A stretch of 64,000 nucleotides of DNA from Annona cherimola (taxonomy: Eukaryota > Streptophyta > Magnoliopsida > Magnoliales > Annonaceae), in assembly GCA_030490835.1 (NCBI GenBank), contig CM059977.1, forward strand, positions 18,085,335 to 18,149,334. The letters run 5' to 3'. Position numbers and translations under genes: made by a program. The notes beneath the pieces were generated by a model. That model had not been told where the DNA came from. It searched no databases and saw only the letters and a list, made by a program, of their open reading frames with translations. Shown piece after piece: positions 35,806 to 48,197 of this stretch (its first letter is position 1; every line of letters starts with the position of its first letter).

Positions 35806-37501
35806 ACTGGCCCTCTAACAAATAAGAATAATGTGCAAGATGCGTAAGTGCTACTCTACAACGAAGAAACTACGTCCCAGTAAAAAAACGCTCGTAACAT
35901 TCAACATCCTATTTCCCAATAATTGTCTCTATTGACTATTCTTAATTATTTTTTACTCGTTTTCTATTTTTTATTTTCAATCATTTATTTCCTGTCGTTT
36001 TAATTATTTATGTACATAGATTTGAAATACAGATTCAATTATGCTCCACTAGTCACCTTTTTTTTAAAAAAAAAAAAACATTTCCATATTCTTGAATTAG
36101 TCAACTTTTTTGCTTTTTTAAAAAAACCATTTCCATAGTTCTCAAGTGACTCTTTTTTTATATATATATATAAAATACATTTCCGTACTCTTCAATTTCA
36201 GTTTTCATAGCCAACGGAAATATCTCTATGCTGGGTTAAAAATCCCGTGTGCGACGCATTCATACAATCTCGATCATGGCCATCCATTTTCAGATCGAAA
36301 TTTCCTTTTTATTTATTTATTTATTTATCTTAACTGCGTTGTTTCGTGGACGAACTGTCTATTCATCAGGCAAGTTTTGAGCACTTTGGAAGAAAAATAT
36401 GTTTTGAACGTAATGGGACGTCGAGATTTATGATTGCATCGAATTGCGATAATGGGAACGAAGAATTTTGGTTCCTCGGTTGAAAAACAATGCGCAATCC
36501 AAAATTACATGGGTGCAGCCTGGGTAGGTTTGCTCTGGTGCCGGTGCCCCTCTTCTTATCGTATTTTTAAGAAGCTTATACCCTCTCTTATTTCATGCGT
36601 GGGCTGGAAGCCTAACCTATTCCATTGTTGCATGATCTGCTCGATTCCGATATCTATTCCAAATCATTCTAAAATAATATTCGTATTATATTTAAAATCA
36701 TAATTTATCTATAAATTTTACTTAGAAACCTACCATCAACATGATAACAATAAAATTCAAAATATATTTATTAGATATAAATAAATAAATTTATTTAAAA
36801 ATTATAAATAAATTAATAAAATATATACTATATTTTGTAAAAGATACATAAAATATCAAAAAATATAAAGCTTTTTTGGGAAAGGGAAAAGAAAAAAAAA
36901 ATTCCCAACTTTTTTTTCTATTTTTTCACATCTTCTCATTCATCATTTACCTATCTATTTTAAAATTTTATCAACCAAAATTCTCTCTTTTCCGAAAGCA
37001 CCAGTAAGCTCCGTATAAATACTTTACCAAACCCATTGATATGATTAGGCATTCAAATACTCTATTTTTCAATAGTTAACTCCACCTTCTAATCATTTTC
37101 ATAATTTTTCTATTATATTACATGGCTTTATCATTTTCAGAAAATTTTATTCTAATTTTTTTTTTACTCACCATATATGGATTGAAGGGTATTTTCCATT
37201 TAGTCCCTCTCGTGTGTGAGGTTTTAAATTTCCCTTCGGATGAAGGTTTTAGTAGAATTTCCCCTATATGATGATGTATTAAGGTAAAATTTTCCTTCCA
37301 AAGTATGAGGGGTGTGAATGTACTTCACTGAAAAATATTGATGTCACACTATATTATATATAAAATATAATTTCAAAAAACTTACACCTAACCGAATTTC
37401 ACGCTGGTATTGTGTACCCATTATCCCTTCAACCTACTCTTTAAGCCAAAATAGGATTGATGATAATGAAAATCGAGATAGATTGTACCAAGTCAAGGTT
37501 T
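35806..37501. other. Gene-free stretch
   Basis: Strongly AT-rich. Short frames at 36146-36433 and 36434-36703 lack recognisable features. 37,190-37,330 has CCCTCTCGTGTGTGAGG and AAAGTATGAGGGG, resembling half of another short palindrome. Confidence 0.4.
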
Positions 37502-37518
37502 ACCTAACCTTTGATCTT

Positions 37519-37717
37519 TTTTTGATGTCTTATATATTACAACTCTTTCATCTCATATGTATTTTTCTCATTGTTTTACTCAAATGTAAGCTAAACAGCA
37601 TTTCTACAGGACAACGCTCCTAAAAACGGGAGACCATGCTCCTCATGCTCGGATCGAAACCGGGACATCCTAACATACTGCCAGAGCTGAGCACCAACTG
37701 CACTACGACGTTGGGCT
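37519..37717 (-). mobile_element. tRNA-derived SINE, family 1, with target duplication
   Basis: Same family as 33325-33527. The minus-strand head GAGCCCAACGTCGTAGTGCAG carries box A, with box B GGTTTCGATCC about 50 bases later; the body ends in an A-run. A perfect 17-bp duplication, ACCTAACCTTTGATCTT, lies at 37502-37518 and 37718-37734 and proves retroposition. Confidence 0.9.
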
Positions 37718-37877
37718 CACCTAACCTTTGATCTTACTTTTTAACAATTTTATGTGACCCTGTTAAGATTGGTCTGACTTTCATTTTTCAATAGATTTTG
37801 GGAAATTTTTTGGATTAATCTCGAATCATTTTTGAAATGATGCGTGGGGTAAAAAATGCGAAAATAGGATAATTTTA

Positions 37878-38315
37878 TGTAATATCTCATATCGGTTAGG
37901 AAGAAGGAGGGAGCCTGGGCTATAAGTGGAGGCTGGTGGAATTACACTATCGAGGCGCCTTTTGGGGAAGGACGAGAGCGTGAACCCAGAATGACAAAAC
38001 CATGCGAGCGATGCCCAAAGCGGACAATACCTGCGACAGTAAGTGCCAGGGCGTTACATAATGGTATCAGAGTTGACTCCCAATATCCTACTGGTGTGTC
38101 CAGCGAGGGCGCTAGAGCCCCAAGGGAAGGTGAATGTGATATCTCACATCGGTTAGAAAGAGGGAGAAAGCCTGGGCTATAAGTGGAGGCCGTTGAAGTT
38201 ACACTATCGAGGCGCATTTTGGGGAAGGATGGGAGCGTGAACCCAAAAGGACAAAACCGTGCGAGCGAGGCCCAAAACGGACAATACTTGCGACAGTAAG
38301 GGCCAGAGCATTACA
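37878..38315 (+). mobile_element. Complete TRIM retroelement
   Basis: Two 181-bp terminal repeats (37878-38058 and 38135-38315), each TG...CA, start TGTAATATCTCATATCGG and TGTGATATCTCACATCGG. Just inside the left repeat is the primer site TGGTATCAGAG (38062-38072), complementary to the 3' end of initiator tRNA-Met. A purine-rich GCCCCAAGGGAAGG precedes the right repeat. TTTTA at 37873-37877 and 38316-38320 is the 5-bp target duplication. Only 76 bp separate the repeats and no protein is encoded, so it must use the enzymes of a copia-type element. Its sequence matches the general pattern of widespread plant TRIMs. Confidence 0.92.
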
Positions 38316-38320
38316 TTTTA

Positions 38321-39234
38321 AGAATTTATACACATATTAAATATAAGACTAATTTATACTAAATTTAAATATTGTATGTCTTGATATTTTACCCATTAAT
38401 AGAAATAAATATCGTTACTAAAACAAAACATGAGCAAAGATAATGTAACTTTATTAAAATAGGTTTACCCAATTCAAAATGAATTTTTATCATTCTAAAG
38501 AATATTTTCCTAAAAAAATATTATTTTCTACGAGTGTTTTCCCGTTATTGAAAACAATCCAATTATGCTGAGGGTTATATGTACACATATAAATGTCTCT
38601 TATTGATTTATATATTATTGATATAGTTAATCATAAATAATGTGAGAATTTAAAAAAAAATTAAAATTAATATCTAAAAATATACTTATAATTTTTAATT
38701 AATAAATACATTCCGGATGAGTCGGACATGTCCAACCTATCCTAAATTCCTAATCTTATTTTTGAATGAGGGAAAAAAATTTCTTACTCATGTGTCTGTA
38801 TGGAGTCAGAAATTTTAGTTTTATCCGGTCTTTAGCGCATCAATGTCAACTCCGGTAACGGTCCGGATGCGTTCGAGATTTCCCGGCATACGGTTAGGAT
38901 CAATCGGGTCAATTCATTGCACTTTGTTGATTCCGAGATGCACGTGTCAGGTAAAATCTGGTGGCCTGCAGACATCTGTGCCTTAACAACCCAAGTGCAT
39001 GCACATTCCCGTCGTTTCGAAGCATGACTGGGTGGATTTGTTGAGTTAGTGGGAAGGTGGCCTTGGCAACTTATATACATATAAATTCTCTATTTGAAGT
39101 TAGGCTAACAGTAGCTTTTGTTTAGCTAGGATCAAAAGGTGTGTCTTTTGTTTTTAAATGAAAATATTGTTTTCCATTTATTTAATTCATATGTTAAAAT
39201 TTCATGATTTTTTGATACTTGTACACAAAGAGAC
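38321..39234. other. Gene-free stretch
   Basis: AT-rich, with a more balanced block at 38,820-39,080 (frame 38832-39080 minus, unrecognised). Confidence 0.4.
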
Positions 39235-39760
39235 GAAATTTTTAGTCTGAGTTAAATAATGACTTACTTAGTACACATTAAAAACTTTTTACTTTTAAAA
39301 ATAAGTATTTTAACCATTTTCAAAATAACTATTCAAAATGGTTAAAATACTCATGTTTAAAATTTTTAAAAAATATATACATATATCAAAAAAAGTAAAA
39401 CATGATTTATATATTAATATACTTTTTTTATTTGACATTTATACAACATGACAACTGATATTACAATCAAGTACATTTATAATCCTCATATATGAAAGGA
39501 ATTTTCTATAAACTCATTACATGAGTGGAAATTATAAAACCTTCACAAGCTCCAGAGGAACTACTCTAAAAACCACACAAAAGTGGGAACGATGGGATTC
39601 GAACTCATGCCAATCAAAACCGTGGCCATGAGTCTAACGGCAACGGCACTACCGTTGTTCCCGATTTATATATCAATATACTTAGATTAAAAAAAAATGT
39701 ATGAAAAAATATATAATTTTTTGTGGTGGGCTAAGTAAGTCATTACTTAGCCCGAACTAA
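39235..39760. repeat. Foldback, family c, interrupted by a SINE
   Basis: Left end GAGTTAAATAATGACTTACTTA pairs with the reverse of TAAGTCATTACTTAGCCC near 39737-39753. Core blocks AATATATACATATATCAAAA and ATTTATATATTAATATACTT match the family. The core is split by the SINE at 39425-39662. Confidence 0.72.
39425..39662 (-). mobile_element. tRNA-derived SINE, family 2, with 21-bp target duplication
   Basis: The minus-strand head GGGAACAACGGTAGTGCC is followed by box B-like GAGTTCGAATCCC. The body ends with TACTTGATTGTAATAT and a short T/A tail. The target duplication is 39404-39424 and 39663-39683 (20 of 21 bases identical), placed inside a foldback element, so the SINE arrived later. Confidence 0.88.
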
Positions 39761-39769
39761 TAGGACTTA

Positions 39770-39955
39770 CATACATTTACTAATAAACATATTTTTATTT
39801 TTAAAATAAATAATTTTGGGATATTTAAGTAATTTTAACATCCCAACTGTTGATTTTTGAAGATAAAAATGTATATATTCAGAAATTAAAATTTGATATA
39901 TGGAATAAATACACCTGAGATAATACTTTCAAAAAAAGAAAAGAATTGAAAGGAT
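39770..39955. repeat. Isolated core of foldback family c
   Basis: Inverted relatives of CATATTTTTATTTTTAAAAT and ATAAAAATGTATATATTCAG surround a centre near 39,840. The right half ends with AATAAATACACCTGAGATAA, the family core. The ends are not resolved. Confidence 0.5.
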
Positions 39956-40017
39956 ACCTTTTAGCTGGAGTTAACATAAGCTTACGTTGGCATGGGTTAA
40001 TTTTGCCCAAGTCGTTT

Positions 40018-41084
40018 AGATTTGTTGTTTGTTTAGAAAGAGATAAAATTAAAATTAAAATGATAAAAATTGTTAATAAAAAAATAATGTGATATGATAA
40101 AAATAATACCAAGGAACAAAGAAAATAAAGTTAAAATTGATTGAATTATTATATAAAAATATAAAAATGATTAAAATATGCAGTATATAATAACAAATAA
40201 TAATTAAGCTATCAAATTATATATTAAAAGGTGGACAGAAAAGGGTGAGAAAATTTATTTTTACGTATATATGTTACCAAATGGATCCCTAACGTTCGCA
40301 TACAGAAGTAAAAACGGTAGAAATATGAGAAAGAAAAATGTTAAAAACAAATAAAAGAACAAAGTCATACGATATGAGTAATAATTATGAATAAGAAATA
40401 ATATAAAATCGTTAATATAATTTAAAGAAAATTGTAAAAGAAATAAAATATAAAGATAATTAAAAAGTAAGATAATTAAATAATTAAAACATCAAATTAT
40501 ATCAAAATGCCTATAGGAAGAGGTAAGAAAATTTTTTATTTTCACATTAAGTGGACCGTTATTTTCATTTTTCGGAGACCATGAGTGTACTTAGGAAGCT
40601 ACAAAACTTATGAATAGAAATTTTGGTATAAAAGTTTTTGAAACATGAGAAAATAATAAAATATGATAGGAGGAATGATGATGGGTAAAAGGATTAGAGT
40701 TAAAATATATAAATTAGATATATGAATAATTGTGTAAAAATAATAAAAAAAGGATAGCTGAAAAAATAATTAAAAACAAAAGTAGTTATTAAGACTGATA
40801 AGTTTTTTTTTCGAAAAGTTTTATAATAAAATAAACGCAACCGCATGTATATTATTCCTTTCAACTAAGGCACTGTTTTGGAACGTGAGTAAGTGTGAGT
40901 GTATTATGATTTGATGAGAATAAAGTGTGGTAAGAATAAGGTAATTGTCTAAGAAAATAATTAAAATATTGGGGTGAAAATGTAAAAAAAAGGTAATTAG
41001 GTAGTTTATATGTCAAATTATTTTTTAAAAAAGTGTGTGGAAGAAATAATTTTCTACCCACCATGGTTACCAAGTGCCTAAATA
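40018..41084. repeat. Cluster of decayed MITE copies
   Basis: At least three degraded units (about 40018-40292, 40600-40850 and 40868-41084) carry AATAATGTGATATGATA, AAAGTTAAAATTGATTG and ATTAAAAAGTAAGATAATT-like blocks of the GGGTGTGTTTG family. The last has TIR-like GGCACTGTTTTGG and ACCAAGTGCC ends. Confidence 0.5.
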
Positions 41085-42092
41085 AGTAAAAATCTAAAAT
41101 ATAATTTGCAAATCTCCGTTGAAAAAGGAGAGCCCTGTGCTCCCATCGTCCACAGGGGAAGGCCGGATGGATTTCATTTTTTCTCTGCGCCAAACACATG
41201 GCCGTGGGCGATGCTAGCCACAGTGTGCCATCTCTTGTCGACCACTACACATGCACGGCGAAAGGACCACCATTCATCATCCATCCCTTGGGTGCAATCA
41301 ACCCAATCTTCTGCTTTTGGTGCTCGAATAACACCAACCAAAATCATATTCCAGTATTTTTTATTTTTTTATTTTTTTATTTTTTTAAAAAAAGCGACCT
41401 TCGATGATGACGGAGAGGAAAGAGCGGTGAATGCTGCAGATGCTCAGAAAAATGCAATAATAAAATATACTTAAAATTTCGAAAACGCTGTACATAAAAA
41501 TAAGTTGCACCATATGTCCGCGTTATACTCCACTAGCCACGTTAAATGGAGTGGGCTGTCGCAGCGTACGAGAAAACATGATCAGGACTCAGGAGGGCCC
41601 CGGTGAACAGTAGAATATGGACCACAGTCATGCTTCTAATTTAAATTAGATCGAATGGTCTGGGTTGTTCCACAAATGGGAATTTTAAGCCTGGCCAGGT
41701 ATAACCGTCGAGAAACTAGATCGACGGCGTAGATGAGTTTGATGAGAAATAATTGCGGTGGGATTGGATCGGCCAAGGACTGAACGGTAGCACAAGTTCG
41801 TTGTGGGCGGGTGGATTCGATTACCACGAAATGGAAGAGAAGTTGGTTGAACAGAGCAAAAGGGAAGGGAATCGAATCATAGACGCCGAAGGATCAAACC
41901 CGCCACTCGAGCTTCGTTAGTGGAACGGGAGAGTCCGGCATTGATAGGGTAGTCCTCGGACAACGAAACTGGAATATCAGCCCGCCTGGTGAACCTTGGC
42001 CAGAGCCTACTTTTCTCGAGTGTTATGAGTGTCATTCAAGAACCTAGCCATAAGAAAAGTGAAATCTCATTCATTTAATTGAAAAGGGAAAA
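41085..42092. other. Gene-free stretch
   Basis: 41,110-42,030 is less AT-rich. Open frames (41106-41474 plus, 41636-41827 minus) are short and unrecognised. Confidence 0.35.
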
Positions 42093-42545
42093 TTCCATGC
42101 ATACTTGCGAATCTTACGTCTAATTTTATTTATATTTATGAATTTTTAAAATTTATAAATATATCTAAATATTTTATTTAAAATTTTACTTGTACTCATG
42201 CCATTAGGAATCCATCAAATGAGCCATTAACCTTATGTGAATGACAAGTGTATTTACGTTATAATATAATTTGAGATTTTTTGCTCAAAGTTAAAGATGT
42301 ATATTCAAATAATATATAATTTTATAGTCACAGAATTATTAAAAATTCACTAAAATATAAATTTAGCTATAAAACTATAATTAAGGATGAGCATACTTGT
42401 CATCACATAGAAGGCTAATGACTCCTTTAATAGATCCCTAATGACATAGATAAAAGTAAAATTTTAGGTAAAATACATAAGTAATTGAAATTTTTGGAAG
42501 TTCACGGGGGTATAAGTACAATTAAAAGTAAAATTTATGGATAAT
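42093..42545. repeat. Foldback of about 450 bp, family d
   Basis: Left-arm TTACTTGTACTCATGCCATTAGG and right-arm CTAATGACATAGATAAAAGTAAA pair. GGATCCATCAAATGAGCCATTAA-like and GGCTAATGACTCCTTTAATAGA blocks also pair around a centre near 42,310. Same family as 35340-35805 and 48588-49035. Confidence 0.72.
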
Positions 42546-42564
42546 TAGAATTCAAGTAATGATT

Positions 42565-42892
42565 CAATGCTTTATGGTGTAAAATCCTATTTTCAAAAAA
42601 AAATTGAAATTTTTTAATAAAAGTGTTAACTTAGGTGTATTTAACTTATATATTAAATTTTATCATTTTTTGATATATATAAATATATTTTTAAAAAATT
42701 TTAAAATAAGAGTATCTTAGTCATTTAAAAATGCCTAAAACTTCCTTTCTTTTAAAAACTAAAAATATATATACATATCTAAAAATGATAAATTTTGATT
42801 TTTAGATTAAATACACATAGATTAATAGTTTTATAACAAAAATTTCTAAAAAATATTTTGAGAAAAATAGAGTTTCGCACCCTGAAGCATTG
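42565..42892. repeat. Foldback, family c
   Basis: Ends CAATGCTTTATGGTGTAAAA and the reverse of TTTCGCACCCTGAAGCATTG. The core has ATATATACATATCTAAAAAT and AGATTAAATACACATAGATT. The right terminal segment is repeated imperfectly at 42893-42979. Confidence 0.78.
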
Positions 42893-42979
42893 AAACATTA
42901 TTCTTAGATTAATAGTTTTGTCAAAAAAAATTCTAAAAAATATTTTAAAAAATAGAATTTTGCACCATATTGAAACATT

Positions 42980-44869
42980 AATCTTAGAATTTGCCCTACA
43001 AGAATTAATCAAGTACATCTCGTAACCCGATATAGCTGGTAGAGTGGAAGGGCATTTATGCCATCCCATCCTGCGGTTGGCATTTCTATTGTTTTCAAAA
43101 TGTTCATTTGAATAGGATTTGTTTCTAGAAAGATATTTCATCTTCGGTGCATTTTTATTAAAAAAAAATTCTATCAATTTAGATCCTCTTTCGCTTTAAT
43201 TATTTTCAGATTTTATTTTACCTCTTACCAATTAATTTAACATATTAAATTTTTTTTTATCATTGTCATATCTTAAATCAACTAGTCTTCTTTTTAACCT
43301 AAAATTTTAAATTCCTTTATTTTTATTCATTATTGCTCCATTCCAGAGCATTAATTCCTTCACTTTCCCAAGGTTTTGCTTATTATTTTTATCTCTTTTC
43401 TGATCTCCCAAACACACCCTGTTTTATTATTCTAGAAAGATACACGTATGGTCATAATGGGGGCGTGGGATGTCTTGTTTTCTAACCTTAATACTGAGGG
43501 GAATATTTTTTTGCAAAATAATAATAATAATAATAATATCAAAAAAGGTGGGCTTGTCTCAGCATGTTCTCTGGCCACTTGGGATCATAAAGCTCAGTGT
43601 TGCCTAGAGAGTCTGAATATTTGAAAGTGATGGGAGGATGGTGGGAGCTGGAGGGTGAGTGGCTATGGCATTTTCTTGCCCCTTCCAATTCCTCGACCAT
43701 CAAGCTTGGTAGGCATAAAGCATCCTCACTTTTCCTCTCTATCTCCCTCAAATCATGGCACGTGGAGTGGTCACATTGTACGGTGCAATGTGGATGAGTC
43801 AAGGGAGACTTCAAGGAGCAGTGTTTTTCTTCTTCTTCTCCTCTTTTTTTTTTTTTTTTTTTTTGGTTTCATGTATCTCCTCGATGAAAACCACATTCCA
43901 ATGTAGGCATGCTGCATCGAAAACCACGAGCATCATTGCTACAATCAGTTCTCAAATGATTGCCAGGATGCAACTCAAGGTAGGCCCGCTGCTGGGTTCG
44001 ATTAGGGCACAACTCTCAATTCAACTATTAGAACAGAATTGTGGGGGATTGAAATTTTTAATGTTCATAAAACTTAAATATTCAAGATTGAGTGGAGATA
44101 TCAAAAATGGGCCTGGAATTGAAATTTCCAAGAATGGTTCGAGACGTCAGCAAGCAGAATCACGACTCGTCTCATTGATCATATTCATGCCTGTTCCCGC
44201 AACAAAGAAGTGCTATCGCCGAACTTGTGCCGACGCTCCGTGCACGCTGCATGGTACATGGTAGGCACACATGAAAATTCGGAACTTGGGCTTTTCTACA
44301 ACCCCCATCTCACATGCTTTGGCCATCCACCTCGTCCAACTCCCCCCGTCTCTTTTTTTTTATTATTATCATTGTATTTTGCTGCTTACATGATCATCCA
44401 ACCCCGTGTGATTATTATTTCCCTTTTCAATTTTTCTTTCTCATTTTCGCCCCCACAACCCATTCTCAGCCATGGTTTAATCCATCGTTTCGAAGTCTCG
44501 TTGGCTTGGGTGGAAGGAAAGACACGGCAATACAAAAAAAGAAAAAAAAAAAAGCAATGGCAACAGAACAAAACGTACAAACAAACAGGAGGATGAGGGC
44601 CTGCAGCTAGTCTGAGGTTCTTGCGGCTCTTTTTGAGATTGATTGTGTGGCCCACGTCGAACACGACGGGAAGCAGCAAGCTATCGATGCGCCACGAATC
44701 GATAAGGTATGTGTGGCTGGAAGGAGTTGGGCCGGTGCCCACAAGTTGCTAGCACAGGCTCATGATGGAAAGGAGATCTGTGGAAGATTGTTCATGAAAA
44801 CTGCTGCTGCGCTTCGCGTGATGCGTCAGATCACATAAAAGGGACAGGTTGCTGTGCTAATTGCGAAAT
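42980..44869. other. Gene-free stretch
   Basis: Includes an (ATA)n run near 43517-43537 and long T-runs near 43846-43863. 43,540-44,840 is less AT-rich with overlapping frames on both strands (43539-43814 minus, 43755-44264 plus). None resembles a known protein to me and no splice chain can be built. Confidence 0.38.
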
Positions 44870-45123
44870 GATCTTTTGAAGCCGGCTCTACGGAGGCTTC
44901 CGTTAAGCCGGCCTAAAAATCTCAGAAAATTACGAAAATATTACTATGTTTAAAAATAAAAAAAATATTTAAAAAAATTCAAAAATAGTAAAATTTGGTT
45001 TATAGATTTAATACACATAGATTTACTCACCTATGAAAAAAATGATCAAATTTTTTTTTATAAAAAAAATAGATTTTTAAGCCGGCTTCACGGAAGCCTC
45101 CGTGGAGCCGGCTTCAAAAGATC
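44870..45123. repeat. Foldback, family c, with GC-rich 44-bp ends
   Basis: Perfect start/end pair GATCTTTTGAAGCCGGCT and AGCCGGCTTCAAAAGATC, extending as imperfect inverted repeats of about 44 bp (GGAGGCTTCCGTTAAGCCGG on the left). The interior keeps only the right half of the family core (AGTAAAATTTGGTTTATAGA, TTTAATACACATAGATTTAC). Confidence 0.82.
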
Positions 45124-45432
45124 AGGATTGGTGCTAATTTGCCAAGCATTTCATTGTTGAGGGGTGGACTCATGTTAATTCTACTAATTCAAATGAGTAT
45201 TGTATTTAATTTGCTACGATACGATATTTTATAATTTTCTGTTGACTGATATTATTTGGTTCTATTGACAATAATTTATAACAATGAAAGGGGTTTGTGA
45301 ATTGTGATTGCCGGGAAAGCCAACTTTCATACAATGAAATTTTGATGAACCCATCAATTTCTTTTAAACCCATTAATTTTGTTTAGGACAAAAAAAAGCA
45401 AGAGTTATGGGTAAAATTTGCAAAAAGTCAAA

Positions 45433-45911
45433 AAAGTAATTCCTTTAAAAATCTAAAATTTTGATTCTTGATAAAAATCTAATTCATTCATTATACTTAA
45501 AATCATTTGTTTATCTAAGAAATCAAGTTTCATCCCAATCAAGTATGTAAGTATGTTTATGAGCCACGTTTGTTAGAAAATGTATATATCCATGTGTAAA
45601 TTTTGAAAATTGTTAAAATATCAATTTTAAAGTAGTATTTTTTACATCTAAACTGTCCAAAATATCATTTTTATGTGAATAAATGATTCTATAAAATATT
45701 ATTACATTCTAATATACATGTAAATAAATCTAAGCGTTTTTCATAATTTACACATAAATATATATATATATATTTTTGAACAAATGTGGCCCATAAACAT
45801 ACTTGATTGGGATGAAACTTGGTCTCCTAAATAAACAAATGATGTTAAATATAATAAACAGATTAGATTTTCTATTAAGAATTAAAATCTTAGATTTTTA
45901 AAGGAGTTACA
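45433..45911. repeat. Long foldback, family b
   Basis: Arms of about 125-130 bp (45433-45565 and 45788-45911) pair. Left GTAATTCCTTTAAAAATCTA matches the reverse of TAGATTTTTAAAGGAGTTAC. AAGTTTCATCCCAATCAAGT matches the reverse of ACTTGATTGGGATGAAACTT. It is the best preserved member of the family that includes 12440-12910 and 34316-34760. Confidence 0.85.
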
Positions 45912-45954
45912 TAGAAGCAAGACTGTATGTATATATGTATATATAAGAGCTGTT

Positions 45955-46310
45955 CCGGTGCAGTGGCCCAAAAATGGGCCCCACATGATCATGAAATTAT
46001 GATCTACTCCACCTATTGTATTTAGAATAATGTATTCTATTATCATACCAATTTTCATCCCAATCAGATATGTATATGGGCCCCATCTGAAAATAGTATA
46101 AATCCAACGTAATAAAATAGTTTGATGTAAATAACAACTTTAAAGTATCTGATTGGGAGGAAAATTGGTATGATTATAGAATACATCATTCTAAATACAA
46201 TGGCTAGAGTAGATCATGATTTCATAATCATGTGGAGCTCATTTCAGCGATACTGCATAGGAATATATTCCTATATTGTCATATATATATGATTTTTAAT
46301 TGTAAGCCAT
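45955..46310. mobile_element. TA-flanked GTGCAG-family MITE converted to a hairpin
   Basis: Begins GTTCCGGTGCAGTGG after a TATATATA tract and ends before TATATATATGA, like the copies at 8.8-9.9 kb. Its right half (about 46146-46240) is the inverse of its own left half (about 45980-46071), for example CCAATTTTCATCCCAATCAG against CTGATTGGGAGGAAAATTGG. The normal 3' part of the family is missing. Confidence 0.8.
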
Positions 46311-48166
46311 GTTGGTGGCGTTGAATAAGATGAGGGTACTCGATTGGGTCAACTGGGGGATTCGAGATGATCACCGACATTGCACCGTAATGATGAAGTC
46401 CAAAGAGCTATCAAAATCAACAAGGTTTAAACGGCACGTAGCTATCCTTATCTATGCTCGGCGAAAAAGTAGATTCGGTGGTTGAGTTCTACGTGTTGAC
46501 GATATGTCGTCAGTTAGAAATTAAAATTAAAATTAAAATTATTTTGGTAAAATTTAGTCATTAGAATCTTAACACAACTCTCCATGTGAGAGCAGGAAGG
46601 TAGCTTAGCTAGGCTTCTCTTCTACATGGAATGGAATATATCACCTTTTTCATGGAGTCGGGATTACACTGCCCATCATTGATTGTCCATCACTACCGCC
46701 CCAGCCATTCTAATAATGCAACACTTTCTCTGGACCCTTTCTCCTCATGGGAATCTGCCATGGTTCGATGACAGGGATGGTCTGTAACACTCCAGGTAAA
46801 AGATTCATCCTCCTCTTTTGATTGCGTCATGTATGATGCACCACCGCAACTTGTGAGGCCAGGACATGAGCTTGGCTGGGAATTAAGGACTTCCAACTAC
46901 AAATCATGTGAATTCCATCCAATCCATTTGTACCCACATTCGCAGTTTTCACAGTCACTCCAACTTTGCATTAACTTTTTTTTAAAAAAAAAAAAAAAAA
47001 AAAACATATATTTTACATTTATGATACCATCCAAATTCGACAGTTTTGGATCTTTTTACGGCTAGAGTTGCACGGGCTCCGTGTGAATTGATCTAACTTT
47101 TTTTCACATTTAGGGTGCTGTTGACATTTGACAAGACAATTACAATTACCCCACCGGATTGTTGGCCTGTTCCGAATGAGGCGTACTGTTAAAGACCCGT
47201 ATAAATTCATGATTCTACTCTAGATTTTTTTTTTAAAAAAAATCGTTGATAAAAAAATAAAAAAATAAATAAAAAAGAACCCAATTTGTCACCTTCTAAG
47301 AGAAGAGCCAACTGCAGATAGAACGGCAACCATCCGATAAAAAGGGTTAATTACTAGTAGCTGATGCGCCAAATGCACGTGCATGCACGCAAGAAAGCAA
47401 GGAAATGGACCGGGAAGTGCTGTTCGGGCCTTCTGATCTCTGTCGTTGTCGCCCAGAGGAGAAGAGCATCATGTATTGCCACGTAGTCGGTTGGGAGTCG
47501 CGAATTCTTATTCTCGTTTTCAGTAGAGGCAGAGGACATGCCTCACACTCACATAGAAACGTGTTGGTAAGTCTATATAATGAAGTAAGATGTCGAATTA
47601 TGCTGGTGGATTTATGTCAAATCATGCCATCAAACTGATTTTAGTTTGCTTTGTTTTCTTGCTTAATTCAGACAATCAATCAGCCCTCAGAAAACCCATT
47701 TCGGATTTTTCCATATTGGAGTGTTGTTTATGCACTGCTTGCTGTTTGAACTTTGGACGCGCTGGTACTCGTCATATTCAGATAATCAAGAAATTCTCGA
47801 CGATATAATCGTTACCCATGTGTGAGTGTGGAACTGGATAACGGGCATCCACAAGATGCCCGATTCTTTGAACGAGAATTCAAAGCTATCCATGCTAGTC
47901 TGTCCAGATGGAGTGGTGTTGTTTTACTTTTTTTATGCTTGCCCAACGTACCTTCTTCGCGTCTTTTTTCTGCTTCTAGTTGGAACAATTTATTTATTCA
48001 ACGTCTTTTTGTAATATCATGACGATGGTCAAGGTCACATTAAAAAGGGAGAAAAGTAAATGAAGGATTCTTCATTTACACAGCTCTAACTGGAAACCGA
48101 GAGCTTGCTTAAGGATAACTAACCTTATTATATTCAAACCAATTGTACCAACTTGTCCAACCCCCC

Positions 48167-48197
<31 letters not shown>

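Noticed and set aside
37619..37718. Free-standing tRNA gene on the minus strand
   Set aside because: Boxes A and B are present, but there is no cloverleaf, and a 17-bp target duplication with an A-tail shows it is a SINE.
43539..44838. Dense open frames on both strands suggesting a gene
   Set aside because: No domain, codon pattern or consistent splice chain was found; the frames overlap in conflicting strands.
48167..48197. Poly(C) run as a regulatory i-motif/G-quadruplex site
   Set aside because: It is a pure homopolymer with no nearby gene; slippage or assembly artefact is simpler.
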